A stretch of DNA of 64,000 nt from Deltaproteobacteria bacterium HGW-Deltaproteobacteria-14 (lineage in GTDB: Bacteria; Myxococcota_A; UBA9042; PHBI01). The number at the start of each line of letters is the position of its first letter. Positions within the stretch are counted from its first letter, which is position 1. The position numbers and the translations under genes were made by a program. Under the pieces are notes generated by a model, which worked only from the letters and a program-made list of their open reading frames with translations, searched no databases and was not told where the DNA came from. This document shows, one piece after another, positions 24,459-33,313 of the stretch. Location: positions 1 to 64,000 of the forward strand of contig PHBI01000007.1 in NCBI GenBank assembly GCA_002841945.1, written 5' to 3'.

Positions 24459-25432
24459 GCCGCCCCGAGACGGGTGAGCGCCGCCTCGCACCACGGCGCG
24501 TGGTCGGCGTACCAGGCGACCGTCTCCGGCAGCGCCGCGGTGAAGCGGCGACGCGCGGTGAAGCCGAGCTCGCGGGCGATCTTCGAGGCGTCGAGGGCGT
24601 AGCGCCGGTCGTGGCCGGGGCGGTCCGGCACGTGGGTCAGCAGCGCCTCGGGTCGGCCGGTCGCCGCGAGGATGGCGCGCGCGACCGCGAGGTTGTCGCG
24701 GTCGTCGTCGCCGGCGACGTGGTAGATCTGGCCCGGGAGGCCACCGTCGAGGACGCGCTCGAGCGCGTCGCAGTGGTCGTCGACGTGGATCCAGTCGCGG
24801 ACCTGGCGGCCGTCGCCGTAGAGCGGTAGAGGGCGATTGTGCAGCGCAGCAAGCGTGCACCGTGGGATGAGCTTCTCCGGCATTTGGCGCGGCCCATAGT
24901 TATTGGTGCAGCGCGTGATGAGCGCCGCCATGCCGTAGGTCGCGACGAAGGCGCTGACGAGGTGGTCGGCGGCGGCCTTGGACGCGGCGTAGGGCGAGCG
25001 GGGGGCGAGCGGGGCGTCCTCGCGCCAGGGGGCGGCGCCGTCGGCGAGCTCGCCGTAGACCTCGTCGGTCGAGACGTGGACGAAGCGCCGGACCTGCGCG
25101 GCGCGCGCCGCGTGGAGGAGCGCCGCGGTGCCGAGCACGTTGGTCCGCACGAAGGCGTCGGGGGCGACGATGGAGCGGTCGACGTGGCTCTCGGCGGCGA
25201 GGTGGACGACGTGGTCGATCCGGTGCTCGGCCAGGACCCGGGTGACGAGCCCGGCGTCGCAGACGTCGCCGTGGACGAAGCTGACGTCTGCGACGCCGGC
25301 GAGGTTGTCGCGCGTCCCGGCGTAGGTCAGCGCGTCGAGGACGACGATGGCGTCGTCGGGGCGGTGGGCGCGGCGGCGGCGCACGAAGGTCGCGCCGATG
25401 AAGCCGGCGCCGCCGGTGACGAGGAGGTTCAC
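24455..25432 (-). CDS. rfbB: dTDP-glucose 4,6-dehydratase
   Basis: The product is 325 residues, starting at GTG 25432, which overlaps the stop of the upstream glycosyltransferase. It has VTGGAGFIG at the N-terminus, HGDVCD, HLAAESHVDRSI, the catalytic STDEVYGE and YAASKAAADHLV motifs, and TRCTNNYGPRQMPEKLIPR. It is close to the usual RmlB length. It forms dTDP-4-keto-6-deoxyglucose. The segment at about 24840-24905 (NNYGPRQMPEKLIPRCTLAA) uses AT-richer codons (AAT AAC TAT GGG, CAA ATG, CCA CGG, CTT GCT, AAT) and ends at a motif copy. Confidence 0.94.
   Translation of the reverse strand: MNLLVTGGAGFIGATFVRRRRAHRPDDAIVVLDALTYAGTRDNLAGVADVSFVHGDVCDAGLVTRVLAEHRIDHVVHLAAESHVDRSIVAPDAFVRTNVLGTAALLHAARAAQVRRFVHVSTDEVYGELADGAAPWREDAPLAPRSPYAASKAAADHLVSAFVATYGMAALITRCTNNYGPRQMPEKLIPRCTLAALHNRPLPLYGDGRQVRDWIHVDDHCDALERVLDGGLPGQIYHVAGDDDRDNLAVARAILAATGRPEALLTHVPDRPGHDRRYALDASKIARELGFTARRRFTAALPETVAWYADHAPWCEAALTRLGAA
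24839..24851 (+). repeat. Copy of the 13-base motif in rfbB (GTGCAGCGCAGCA)
   Basis: It is identical to the copy near 39272-39284 on the other strand, 14 kb away and outside any gene. It borders an AT-richer coding patch. Confidence 0.6.
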
Positions 25433-26613
25433 GCGACGGTCCCGGCGGCGCGCTCGAGGTGTGCGACGGTGAGGGTGACCCCGTCCTCGGCGGCGACTCG
25501 CGCGCCCAGGGCGTGGTTGGCGGCGGCCCAGCCCGGCTCGCGGAGGGCGTCGAAGGCGGCGTCGAGGACCTCGGGAGCGCGCTCGGTGTGAGCGAGGGGA
25601 CGCGGGCCGAGGCCGTGGGTCGCGAGCGCTCGGGACCAGTAGTATTGGTCGGCCATGTGCGGCATCGCCAGCGAGGGGCAGCCGGCGCGGCAGGCCTCGT
25701 GCAGGGTGCCGGCGCCGCCGTGGTGGACGAAGCCGGCGAGGCGCGGGAGCAGCGCGGCGAAGGGCAGGCGGTCCTGCACGACGAGCGCGCCGGGCGGCAC
25801 CCAGCGCGGCGGCTCGTCTGGGGGCAGGACCTGGAGGATGGCGCGCCAGCCGGTGCGCGCCGCGGCGGCGAGGAGCGCCGTGGTGCGGCCGCGGAGATCG
25901 GGGGTGGTGCCGAAGGACACGAGCAGCGCCGGGCCGGCGTCGAGGAAGCGGGCGACGTGATCGGGCAGGGCGGGCTCGTCGGCGGCGGGGTCGAGCCACG
26001 CGCCGGTGACGATGGCCCCGGGGTGGTGGGGGTGGGGGAGGATGAGCGCTGGCGACGCGTTGACGAGGTCGCCGAGGGGGCCGCGGGCGCGGAAGGTCGG
26101 CACGCGCCGGCGCGCGCCCCCGGCGATCGAGAAGAAGGCCGAGAGCGCGTCGTCGAGCGGGGCGAGGGGAGCGTCGACGTCCCTGGGGGCCGGCGCCGGG
26201 CGGGAAGCCCAGGAGAACCACGGGACCTCGGCCGCGTCGCAGCCGAGCTGGCCCATGTGGTCGAGGACGTCGCAGATGGCGACGTCGTGGCCGGTCGCGA
26301 CCTCGCGGGCGTGAGCGGCCGCCGCGCGGGCGGCGTCGCGGCCCCGGTCGAGCCCGTAGAAGGTCCGGGCGAAGCGGCCGATCTGATCCCACGGGGTGGC
26401 CATCGGGAGCGCCTCGACGAACGCCCGATGAAGCGCGGCGGCGTCGACGTCGTGGGCGGGCGCGAGGGTCCGTGCGCCCGGCGGGAACCAGGCGTGGTAG
26501 GGGCTCCACGTCTGGACCGTCACCGCGTGGCCGCGGCCGAGGAGCGCCCGCGCCAGGCGGGTGAAGGGCAGCACGTCGCCGCCGGAGCCGATCATCGAGA
26601 GGAGCACGCGCAT
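25429..26613 (-). CDS. GT1-family glycosyltransferase (UGT/macrolide-type)
   Basis: The product is 394 residues with a GT-B fold. The N-terminus MRVLLSMIGSGGDVLPFTRLARALLGRGH is the acceptor-domain start. The C-terminal domain carries LLVSFGTTPDLRGRT, VVQDRLPFAALLPRLAGFVHHGGAGTLHEA and GCPSLAMPHMADQYYWSRAL. The HHGGxGTxxEA and MPxxxDQ motifs are those of GT1 enzymes that act on lipids, sterols or polyketides. It is encoded first in an overlapping operon that makes dTDP-rhamnose, so rhamnosylation of a small hydrophobic acceptor is likely. The acceptor cannot be told from sequence. Confidence 0.85.
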   Translation of the reverse strand: MRVLLSMIGSGGDVLPFTRLARALLGRGHAVTVQTWSPYHAWFPPGARTLAPAHDVDAAALHRAFVEALPMATPWDQIGRFARTFYGLDRGRDAARAAAAHAREVATGHDVAICDVLDHMGQLGCDAAEVPWFSWASRPAPAPRDVDAPLAPLDDALSAFFSIAGGARRRVPTFRARGPLGDLVNASPALILPHPHHPGAIVTGAWLDPAADEPALPDHVARFLDAGPALLVSFGTTPDLRGRTTALLAAAARTGWRAILQVLPPDEPPRWVPPGALVVQDRLPFAALLPRLAGFVHHGGAGTLHEACRAGCPSLAMPHMADQYYWSRALATHGLGPRPLAHTERAPEVLDAAFDALREPGWAAANHALGARVAAEDGVTLTVAHLERAAGTVA

Positions 26614-26655
26614 GGGCCGACTGTACCAGAGGTCGGCCCCGCGCGAACCGCCGCG

Positions 26656-27390
26656 TCAGCCGTCGCCGGGCGCTGGCTCGTCGAGCGGGCCGAAGCGGGC
26701 CTCGTAGGCGGCCAGTCGGGCGGCGAGGGCCTCGGCGCGCTGGGCCTCGGCCTCGGCGCGCTGGGCCTCGGCCTCGGCCGCCGTCGGGACGAGCCGACCG
26801 TCCGGCGTGAAGAGCCGGAGCCACGGGCGCTCCACCCCCTCCAGCGCGCCGACGTGGAGCCCGAGATCGAGACCGAGGACCCTCGAGGAGAAGCGGCCGT
26901 TGGGGTCGAGCGCGACCGGCACGTAGCGCGTCCCGTCGGTGCGGTAGCCCTCGAGCGCGTTCGTGAGCACGTCGAAGAGCACGTACTCCTTCACGCCGAG
27001 GCGCTCGTAGGTGTCGCGCTTGACGGTGCGGTCGACGTCCTCGGTCGTGGGTGAGAGGAGCTCGACGACCAGGTCCGGGACCTTGCCCTCCTCGTTCCAG
27101 ACCACCCAGCCCTTGCGGTATTTGCGGCCGTCGCAGCCGATCACGACGAAGTAGTCCGGGGCCCGGAAGTCGCGGTTTCGCGCCTGCACCGAGCTGAAGT
27201 AGAGGGCCTCGTTGGCGCCGACGTAGACGTCGTCACGGTCGGCGTAGTAGGCGGTCGTCAACGCCACGAGGAGCGCCGCCTGCCGCCGGTGATCGGGGGA
27301 GTCCATCGGCTCTCCGTCCTCGAAGACGAGCTCGTCATCGCTCGGCGGCATCTCGAGCCACCAGTCCAAGGCTCTCGCTGGGGTCGTCAT
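26656..27390 (-). CDS. Uma2 family (DUF820) endonuclease-like protein with coiled-coil tail
   Basis: The product is 244 residues, starting at the ATG at 27390. The restriction-nuclease-like core is visible: RAPDYFVVIGCDG, then KVPDLVVELLSPTTEDVDRTVKRDTYERLGVKEYVLFDV (PD...VEL...K...Y, the Uma2 signature). The last 45 residues contain a repeat (AEAQRA twice in EAEAQRAEAEAQRAEAL) expected to form a coiled coil, a frequent addition in this family. Uma2 genes are usually multicopy in cyanobacteria and some other phyla; the cellular role is unknown. It stands alone, and the neighbour alr is about 80 bp upstream. Confidence 0.88.
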   Translation of the reverse strand: MTTPARALDWWLEMPPSDDELVFEDGEPMDSPDHRRQAALLVALTTAYYADRDDVYVGANEALYFSSVQARNRDFRAPDYFVVIGCDGRKYRKGWVVWNEEGKVPDLVVELLSPTTEDVDRTVKRDTYERLGVKEYVLFDVLTNALEGYRTDGTRYVPVALDPNGRFSSRVLGLDLGLHVGALEGVERPWLRLFTPDGRLVPTAAEAEAQRAEAEAQRAEALAARLAAYEARFGPLDEPAPGDG

Positions 27391-27470
27391 CGCACCTCTC
27401 TGCGCGGCCACGGCGCGCGCGCTCCATGTTGCCATGCGAGGGGGGGCCGATCCAGCGCGCGGCCGGCTCG

Positions 27471-28658
27471 CTACAGGAACACCCGCGGGACGGACGGGTG
27501 GATGCGGGAGACGACCTCGTAGTTGATGCTCCCCATCCAGCCGGCGAGGTCCTCGGCGCTCACCCGCTCGTCGCCGTCGGCGCCGAGCAGCGTCGCGACC
27601 GTGCCGGCGCGCGCCGACGGGATGTGGGTGACGTCGATCATCGCCATGTTCATGCAGATGCGGCCGCGGACCGGCGCGCGGACCCCGTCGACGAGGGTGT
27701 GCGCGAGGTTCGACAGGCGCCGGTCGTAGCCCTCGAAGTAGCCGACCGGCACGATGGCGACGCGCATCGGGTGGGTCGCCCGGAAGGTCCGCCCGTAGCC
27801 GATCCAGGCGCCGGTCGGGACGTCCTTCACCTGGGCCAGCCGCGCGCGCCAGCTCAGCGCCGGCACCAGCGTCGGCATGAAGCCGCCGCGCCCGCCCTGC
27901 TCGCGGTGCTCGAGGGCGATGGCGACCGCGTAGGTCTCCGCCGAGGGCCACATCCCGTAGGCCGACAGCCCCACGCGCACCAGCTCGCCGTGGGTCCGCC
28001 CCCACAGGATGGTCGCCGCGGAGTTCGCCGTGTGGCGGATGCGAACATCGAGACCAGCCTCTTTAAGGGCCGATGTCGCCTCGTCGAAGCGCGCGAGTTG
28101 CTGCATCGCAAAGCGGTGGTCGGTGGTGTCCTCGATGTCGGCGTAGTGGGTCGCGAGGCCCTCGAGGGTGACGCCGACGGTGCGGGCGACGCGGCGCCCG
28201 AGGGCGACGGCGTCGGTGAGGGCGAGCCCCTGGCGCTGGTTGCCGGTCTCGACCTTGAGGTGGACCGGGACCGGCCGGCCCGCGGCGCGCCCGGCTGCGG
28301 CGAGGGCGTCGACGACGTCGGCGTCGTAGACCACGAGCCGGGCGTCGGCCGCGACGACGGCGGGGGCGGCGGCGGCGGGCACGCGTCCGGTGATGTAGAT
28401 CGGCGCCGTGAGCCCAGCGGATCGCAGCGCCTGCGCCTCGTAGAGGGCGTTGACGACGAGCCAGTCGGCGCCCGCGGCGGTGAACGCGCGCGCGGCGCCG
28501 ACCAGCCCGTGGCCGTAGGCGTCGGACTTGACGACGATCCCGAGCAGCACGTCCGGGCCCACGCGGCGGCGCATCTCGCGGGTGTTCGCGGCGAGCGCGC
28601 CGGTCGCCACCTCGCACCAAGAGAGCACGCTGGGATCGACGTCGGGGCGCTCGCTCAA
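27471..28658 (-). CDS. alr: Alanine racemase
   Basis: The product is 395 residues. The start codon appears to be TTG (28658), overlapping the stop of the UPF0262 gene (TTGA). The PLP lysine motif VVKSDAYGHG is near residue 44. Other motifs are VHLKVETGNQRQGL, TANSAATILWGRTHGELVRVGLSAYGMWPS, the second catalytic Tyr in GYGRTFRATHPMRVAIVPVGYFEGYDR, and RGRICMNMAMIDVTHI. It supplies D-alanine for peptidoglycan. At about 28040-28110 (ATSALKEAGLDVRIR) codons turn AT-rich (ACA, CTT AAA, GCT GGT, GAT GTT), ending at a TTGCGATGCAGCA motif copy. Confidence 0.93.
   Translation of the reverse strand: MSERPDVDPSVLSWCEVATGALAANTREMRRRVGPDVLLGIVVKSDAYGHGLVGAARAFTAAGADWLVVNALYEAQALRSAGLTAPIYITGRVPAAAAPAVVAADARLVVYDADVVDALAAAGRAAGRPVPVHLKVETGNQRQGLALTDAVALGRRVARTVGVTLEGLATHYADIEDTTDHRFAMQQLARFDEATSALKEAGLDVRIRHTANSAATILWGRTHGELVRVGLSAYGMWPSAETYAVAIALEHREQGGRGGFMPTLVPALSWRARLAQVKDVPTGAWIGYGRTFRATHPMRVAIVPVGYFEGYDRRLSNLAHTLVDGVRAPVRGRICMNMAMIDVTHIPSARAGTVATLLGADGDERVSAEDLAGWMGSINYEVVSRIHPSVPRVFL
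28099..28111 (-). repeat. Copy of the 13-base motif in alr (TTGCGATGCAGCA)
   Basis: It is an exact repeat of the copy at 4327-4339 in the PmbA-like gene, on the opposite strand, and borders an AT-richer patch of alr. Confidence 0.65.
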
Positions 28659-29134
28659 GTCGGGACTCCGTGGCGGCGGTGGGTGCGGATGACCTCCTCC
28701 GGGAGGTCGGACGACAGCAGAAACGTCAGGGTGAAGAGGCGCCGCGCCTGGGTGTGTTCGATCGCGGCGGCGGGGCGCAGGGTCTTGCGGAGCAGCGTCC
28801 CGGCCTCGTCGTGGACGAGCTTCTTGGCGTAGTCGAGGGTCTCGAAGTCGCGCATCCCGAAGCCGCCCAGGTCCGAGCGGGCGAGCCGCCCGATGACGTC
28901 GCGGTACTCGCGGAACAGGCGCACGACGCGCGGGTAGGGCAGCGGGATCGCGGTCACGCCGCCCTCGGCGTCCTCGACGGCGAAGGCGATACCGCCGTCG
29001 GGGAGGAGCCCGCAGACCAGCGTCGGCGGCGCGCCGTCGTCCTCGGTGTTGAGGTCGAGCAGCGCCTCTTCGAGCTCGCGCTGGCGGTCGGGGGTCACGG
29101 CCGACAAATGCGTGGGGTCGATGCGAAATTTCAC
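28655..29134 (-). CDS. UPF0262 family protein
   Basis: The product is 159 residues, starting at GTG 29134, which overlaps the MscS stop (GTGA). It is mixed alpha/beta, with PLPYPRVVRLFREYRDVIGRL and an FGMRDFETLDYAKKLVHDEAG segment typical of the UPF0262 group. Its function is unknown. Coupling to both the MscS channel gene and alr suggests a cell-envelope context, though nothing in the protein itself shows that. There is no signal peptide or membrane segment. Confidence 0.6.
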   Translation of the reverse strand: MKFRIDPTHLSAVTPDRQRELEEALLDLNTEDDGAPPTLVCGLLPDGGIAFAVEDAEGGVTAIPLPYPRVVRLFREYRDVIGRLARSDLGGFGMRDFETLDYAKKLVHDEAGTLLRKTLRPAAAIEHTQARRLFTLTFLLSSDLPEEVIRTHRRHGVPT

Positions 29135-30582
29135 CGGGTCTCCTTGCGGTCGGAACGAACGCGAGGCCCAGGTGGCTCTGGGGGGGCTGGCAGGGCGCCG
29201 CCGGGCGCGGCGCCGCCCGTGGCGACGGGGTTCGGCGGCCCCACGGCGGGCGGTTCGGCGCGCCCGTCGCCGCCGGCGCGCTCGATGCGGACGGTGGTGC
29301 CGAGCGGCACGTCGAGGGTGCGGATCGGGAACGGGATCACGATCCCCGTCTGGTCGAAGCGGCGGTGGAGGCTCCGCACGAAGTTGTCCTGGAGGCCGAA
29401 GTGGTCCTCCCAGGTCTTGGCGCAGAGCCACACGGCGAAGTCCACGCTGGAGTCGCCGAAGCCGTCGAAGACGACGTTGGGGCGGAAGCCGTGGACGGCG
29501 CGCGGGTCGGTCTCTTGAAGCTGCGCTGCGACCTCGATGGAGACGCGCGCCACCTGGTCGAGGTCGCTCGCGTAGTGGACCCCGCAGCGGACGGTGAACT
29601 TGCAGGCCTCGCGGGGGCGCGAGCGGTTGAGCATCGTGGTCTGGGCGAGCTTCGAGTTGGGCACGATGACGTGCATGTCCTCGCGGGTCAGGATGCGCGT
29701 GGTGCGCCAGCCGATCGACAGGACGACGCCGCTCTGGCCGCCCTCGATCTCGATGAAGTCCCCGACGGCGATGGGCTGGTCGGCGGCGAGCAGGAGCCCG
29801 GCGAGGAAGTCCTCGAGGGTGCCCTGCAGCGCGAGGCCGATGGCGATCGAGGTCACGCCGAGGGAGGCGAGGATCGGGGTGACGTCGAGGCCGAGCGACG
29901 ACAGCGCCATCAGGCCGCCGATGGCGTAGAAGGCGACGCGGACGGCGGTGCGCAGGACGACGCCGCTCGTCTTGAGGACCTTCGAGCGCTCGGCGCGAGC
30001 GATCATCAGGCCCTGGACGACGCCGTCGAGGAGCAGCACGACGAGGATGATGATGAACGTCTCGCTGCCGCGGGAGATGTAGTCGTTGAGCGCGATCGGG
30101 ATCGGGACGAGGCGCGACCAGAGGTTCACGCCGAGCAGCACGACGGTCAGATAGAGCGGGCGGTGGAGCGCCTCGATGATGGCGTCGTCGACGATGGTGC
30201 GCGTGCCCGAGGCGCGCGACGCCAGAAACAGCAGGACCCGGCGCACGACGAAGACCCCGGCGACGACGAACGCGATGAGCAGCAGCGTCGCCATCACCCA
30301 CGCGGACACGCGGGTCTCCACGAACGCCTTCACCGACGCCGGGAAGTCGGCCCACAGGACCCACAGGAAGAGGCCGAGGAGGATGGCCCCCAGGAACGTG
30401 ACGCGCAGCGCGAGATCGACCGCCGCGTCGACCTTGCGCGGGACGTCGGCGGTAGCCTCGCGAAGGGCGAGCCACTTGCGGGTGCGGCGCAGCACCCACA
30501 CCCACAAGAGGGTCCAGGCGATGACCGCGAGGCTCGGCCAGGCCCAGGGCCAGACCCGTTGGAAGATGGCGTCGAAGTCCAC
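29131..30582 (-). CDS. MscS-family mechanosensitive ion channel
   Basis: The product is 483 residues. About five or six membrane helices occupy residues 10-250. The pore helix region has LGLDVTPILASLGVTSIAIGLALQ, followed by the beta domain (ADQPIAVGDFIEIEGGQSGVVLSIGWRTTRILTREDMHVIVPNSKL), the core MscS signature. A cytoplasmic domain (RPREACKFTVRCGVHY and onward) and a Pro/Gly-rich C-terminal tail complete it. It would relieve osmotic pressure. It is first in an overlapping operon with the UPF0262 gene and alr, and is divergent from modA. Confidence 0.92.
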   Translation of the reverse strand: MDFDAIFQRVWPWAWPSLAVIAWTLLWVWVLRRTRKWLALREATADVPRKVDAAVDLALRVTFLGAILLGLFLWVLWADFPASVKAFVETRVSAWVMATLLLIAFVVAGVFVVRRVLLFLASRASGTRTIVDDAIIEALHRPLYLTVVLLGVNLWSRLVPIPIALNDYISRGSETFIIILVVLLLDGVVQGLMIARAERSKVLKTSGVVLRTAVRVAFYAIGGLMALSSLGLDVTPILASLGVTSIAIGLALQGTLEDFLAGLLLAADQPIAVGDFIEIEGGQSGVVLSIGWRTTRILTREDMHVIVPNSKLAQTTMLNRSRPREACKFTVRCGVHYASDLDQVARVSIEVAAQLQETDPRAVHGFRPNVVFDGFGDSSVDFAVWLCAKTWEDHFGLQDNFVRSLHRRFDQTGIVIPFPIRTLDVPLGTTVRIERAGGDGRAEPPAVGPPNPVATGGAAPGGALPAPPEPPGPRVRSDRKETR

Positions 30583-30683
30583 GGCGCCAGGGTGTCACTG
30601 GCCGACGGGTGCGGCAAGCCCGTGCGCCCGCCGGCTCTCGCCCGCCTTGACCGCTCCACGGGCGGAGCGCTAATGCAGCGCCC

Positions 30684-31463
30684 ATGAAGGTCCTCCCTCT
30701 CATCGTCGCGGGCTGCGTCTGGCTGGCGTCGGGGACGAGCTGCCGCCAGGCCGCCGGCGAGGCACCGCTGACCGTGTTCGCCGCGGCGAGCCTGCGGGCG
30801 GTCGCCGATGACGCGGCGGCCGCCTGGGGGGCCGCACATGATCGCGAGGTGCGGGTCAGCTACGGCGCCTCCTCCACCCTCGCGCGCCAGATCGACGCCG
30901 GCGCCGGCGCCGACGTGATGCTGAGCGCGAACCCGAGCTGGCTCGACTGGCTCGAGGGGCGGGGGCGCCTGGCCCCGGGAACGCGCCGCGTGTTCGCGGG
31001 CAACAGCCTGGTCCTCGTCGCCCCGGCCGCGCGCCCGTTCCGGTGGGCCCCCGGCGAGCCGCTCGCCGCCGCCTTCGAGGGCAAGATCGCGCTCGGCGAT
31101 CCCGCCCACGTCCCGGTCGGGGTCTACGCCAAGCAGGCGCTCACCCGGCTCGGCGCCTGGGACGCGCTCGCGGGGCGGGTGGTCGCCGCGGCCAACGTCG
31201 GCGCCGCGCTGCGCTTCGTGTCCGACGGCGGCGCGCCCGCCGGCGTCGTCTATCGCACCGACGCCCTCTTCGCGAAGGGCGCCGTCACGGTCGTCGCCGC
31301 GCTGCCGGAGGAGCTCCACGATCCCATCCGCTACGCTGGCGCTGGGACCGCCCGCGGTGACACCAGCGCCGCCGGCGCGTTCCTCGACTGGCTGGCCGGC
31401 CCCGAGGGCCACGCGATCCTCGAGCGCTACGGCTTCGCCCCGGCGCGGCCCGGTGAACGCTGA
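30684..31463 (+). CDS. modA: Molybdate ABC transporter, substrate-binding protein
   Basis: The product is 259 residues with a signal peptide (KVLPLIVAGCVWLASGTSC), probably a lipoprotein or a periplasmic protein. The mature start LTVFAAASLRAVADDAAA is the classic ModA opening. Later segments are VSYGASSTLARQIDAGAGADVMLSA, FAGNSLVLVAP, IALGDPAHVPVGVYAKQALTRLG and GVVYRTDALF. It captures oxyanions outside the inner membrane and delivers them to ModB/ModC. Its stop is 46 bp before modB, with a motif copy in the gap. Confidence 0.95.
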   Translation: MKVLPLIVAGCVWLASGTSCRQAAGEAPLTVFAAASLRAVADDAAAAWGAAHDREVRVSYGASSTLARQIDAGAGADVMLSANPSWLDWLEGRGRLAPGTRRVFAGNSLVLVAPAARPFRWAPGEPLAAAFEGKIALGDPAHVPVGVYAKQALTRLGAWDALAGRVVAAANVGAALRFVSDGGAPAGVVYRTDALFAKGAVTVVAALPEELHDPIRYAGAGTARGDTSAAGAFLDWLAGPEGHAILERYGFAPARPGER

Positions 31464-31469
31464 TGCGTG

Positions 31470-31482
31470 TTGCATTGCAGCA
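31470..31482 (+). repeat. Copy of the 13-base motif between modA and modB (TTGCATTGCAGCA)
   Basis: It lies in the 46-bp gap between the modA stop and the modB start. The first codons of modB that follow (GAG ATC GTA TTG CTT TCG CTC AGG) are AT-richer than the rest of the gene. Confidence 0.6.
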
Positions 31483-31509
31483 TGCCAATCCCCGCGGGTG
31501 CAGGCGCTG

Positions 31510-32163
31510 ATGGGCGAGATCGTATTGCTTTCGCTCAGGATCGCGCTGGTGGCCGTCCTGCTGAGCCTCCCGCTCGCCGTCGCGGTCGCCTGGGTGTTGG
31601 CGCGGGTGCCGTTCCGCGGGCGCCTGCTGCTCGACGTGCTGGTGCACCTTCCGCTGGTCCTCCCGCCGATCGTGACCGGTTACGTCCTGCTCGCGCTCTT
31701 CGGGGCCAACGGGCCGTTCGCCGGGCTCGGGCTGGCGTTCACCTCGACCGGGGCCGCGGTGGCCGCCGCCGTCGTCGCGTTCCCGCTGCTGGTGCGGCCG
31801 ATCCGGCAGGCCTTCGAGGCGACGGACCCGGGGCTCCTCCACGCGGCCATGACCCTCGGCGCGACCCCCTGGCGCGCCTTCTGGACCATCGCGCTGCCGC
31901 TCGCCACCCCCGGCATCCTGGCCGGCGCGCTGCTCGCCTTCGGCCGCAGCCTCGGCGAGTTTGGCGCGACCATCACCTTCGTGGGCAACACCGCCGGCGA
32001 GACGCGCACGCTACCGCTGGCGCTGTTCAGCGCCCTCGACGTGCCGAACCACGAGTCCGAGGCGACGGCCTTCGCCCTCGCGAGCGCCGCGCTGGCGCTC
32101 GTGACCCTGGTGCTGGGCGAGCTCCTCGCCCGCCGGAGCCGGCGATGGACGCTCGGGGCCTGA
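31510..32163 (+). CDS. modB: Molybdate ABC transporter, permease
   Basis: The product is 217 residues from ATG 31510; a GTG at 31498 is an alternative that adds VQAL. About five membrane helices are present, with the ABC-permease loop MTLGATPWRAFWTIALPLATPGILAGALLAFGRSLGEFGAT, which includes the EAA-like contact to ModC. The GNTAGETRTLPLALF segment is typical of ModB. The last 19 bases overlap modC. Confidence 0.95.
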   Translation: MGEIVLLSLRIALVAVLLSLPLAVAVAWVLARVPFRGRLLLDVLVHLPLVLPPIVTGYVLLALFGANGPFAGLGLAFTSTGAAVAAAVVAFPLLVRPIRQAFEATDPGLLHAAMTLGATPWRAFWTIALPLATPGILAGALLAFGRSLGEFGATITFVGNTAGETRTLPLALFSALDVPNHESEATAFALASAALALVTLVLGELLARRSRRWTLGA

Positions 32164-33200
32164 CCCTCGACGGCGTCGTCGCCGCGCGCGACGGCTTCAC
32201 GCTGACGGCGGACCTCGCCTTCGGCGCGGGCACGACCGCCGTCTTGGGCCCGAGCGGGGCGGGCAAGTCGACGCTGCTCCAGGTCGCCGCGGGGTTCATC
32301 CGGCCCCGGGCGGGGCGTGTCCTCATCGGTGACGAGGTCCTCTCGGACGCCGCCGCCGGGGGCTGGACGCCACCCTGGCGGCGCCGGGTCGGGCTCGTCT
32401 TCCAGGAGCCGCGGCTGTGGCCCCACAAGCGGGTTCACGCGACGATCCGCTACGGGGGCCGCTACCGGGAGGATGACGTGGTCGCCTGGTGCGGCATCGG
32501 ACACCTCCTCCAGCGCTTGCCACGCCAGCTCTCCGGCGGTGAGGCTCAGCGCGTCGCGATCGCCCGCGCGCTGCTGGCGCGCCCGCGGCTCCTGCTCCTC
32601 GACGAGCCCTTCACCGGGCTCGACCCGGCGCGCCGGCGCCAGCTCCGGACCCTGCTCGAGACGCTGCAGGCCGAGCTCTCCCTGCCCATCGTGTGCGTCA
32701 CCCACCTGGTGTCGGAGGCCCTCGAGCTCACCGAGCGCCTGGCGCTGCTCGACCGCGGCGTCGTCGTCGCCCACGGGCCGCTGGCCGAGGTCTTGCGGAC
32801 CCCGGGGGCCTTCGGCCTGGCCCACGGGCTCGGCCTCGAGAACCTCCTCGAGGTCGAGGTCGTCGGCCACGGGGACGGCACGACCCTCGCCCGCCTTGGC
32901 GTCCACGACCTCGTCCTGCCCCACACCGACCTCCCCCCGGGCCAGCGCGGCCGCGTGACCGTCCGCCCGGAGGACGTCCTGCTCGCCGCGGCCCCGCTCA
33001 GCGGGGTCAGCGCCCGCAACGCCCTGAGCGGCGAGGTCCGCGAGCTCCTACCCCTCGAGGATCGGCTGCTGGTCCACGTGGACGTTGGCCAGCCGCTCCG
33101 GGTCGAGGTCACCCGCGACTCCGCGCTCGAGCTGGGGCTCGCGGTCGGCCGACCGGTCTGGTGTTACACCAAGACCTGGGCGTGCCGCTGGTGGGACTGA
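32145..33200 (+). CDS. modC: Molybdate ABC transporter, ATP-binding protein
   Basis: The product is 351 residues from ATG 32145, overlapping the end of modB. Walker A is GPSGAGKST, the Q-loop VGLVFQEPRLWPH, the signature LSGGEAQRVAIARALL, and Walker B LLLLDEPFTGLD, followed by the switch His in CVTHLVSEAL. The last 110 residues form a TOBE/Mop-like domain (VRPEDVLLAAAPLSGVSARNALSGEVREL). It powers ModB. No modE regulator is seen nearby. Confidence 0.95.
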   Translation: MDARGLTLDGVVAARDGFTLTADLAFGAGTTAVLGPSGAGKSTLLQVAAGFIRPRAGRVLIGDEVLSDAAAGGWTPPWRRRVGLVFQEPRLWPHKRVHATIRYGGRYREDDVVAWCGIGHLLQRLPRQLSGGEAQRVAIARALLARPRLLLLDEPFTGLDPARRRQLRTLLETLQAELSLPIVCVTHLVSEALELTERLALLDRGVVVAHGPLAEVLRTPGAFGLAHGLGLENLLEVEVVGHGDGTTLARLGVHDLVLPHTDLPPGQRGRVTVRPEDVLLAAAPLSGVSARNALSGEVRELLPLEDRLLVHVDVGQPLRVEVTRDSALELGLAVGRPVWCYTKTWACRWWD

Positions 33201-33253
33201 GTTCGCCCGCTCGCCGCCGCCGCCCCGCGTCCGAGCGCGACCGCGCGTCGCCC

Positions 33254-33283
33254 TTGATATTCGGTCCCCGGCCCGAGTAATAA
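33254..33283 (+). promoter_or_regulatory. Possible sigma-70-type promoter of the dehydrogenase gene
   Basis: TTGATA (33254-33259) is separated by 18 bases from TAATAA (33278-33283), an AT-rich island in an otherwise very GC-rich gap 30 bases before the GTG at 33314. The -10 match is weak. Confidence 0.35.
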
Positions 33284-33313
33284 GGGCGCCCTGAATCGCC
33301 CCTGGAGGTCCTC

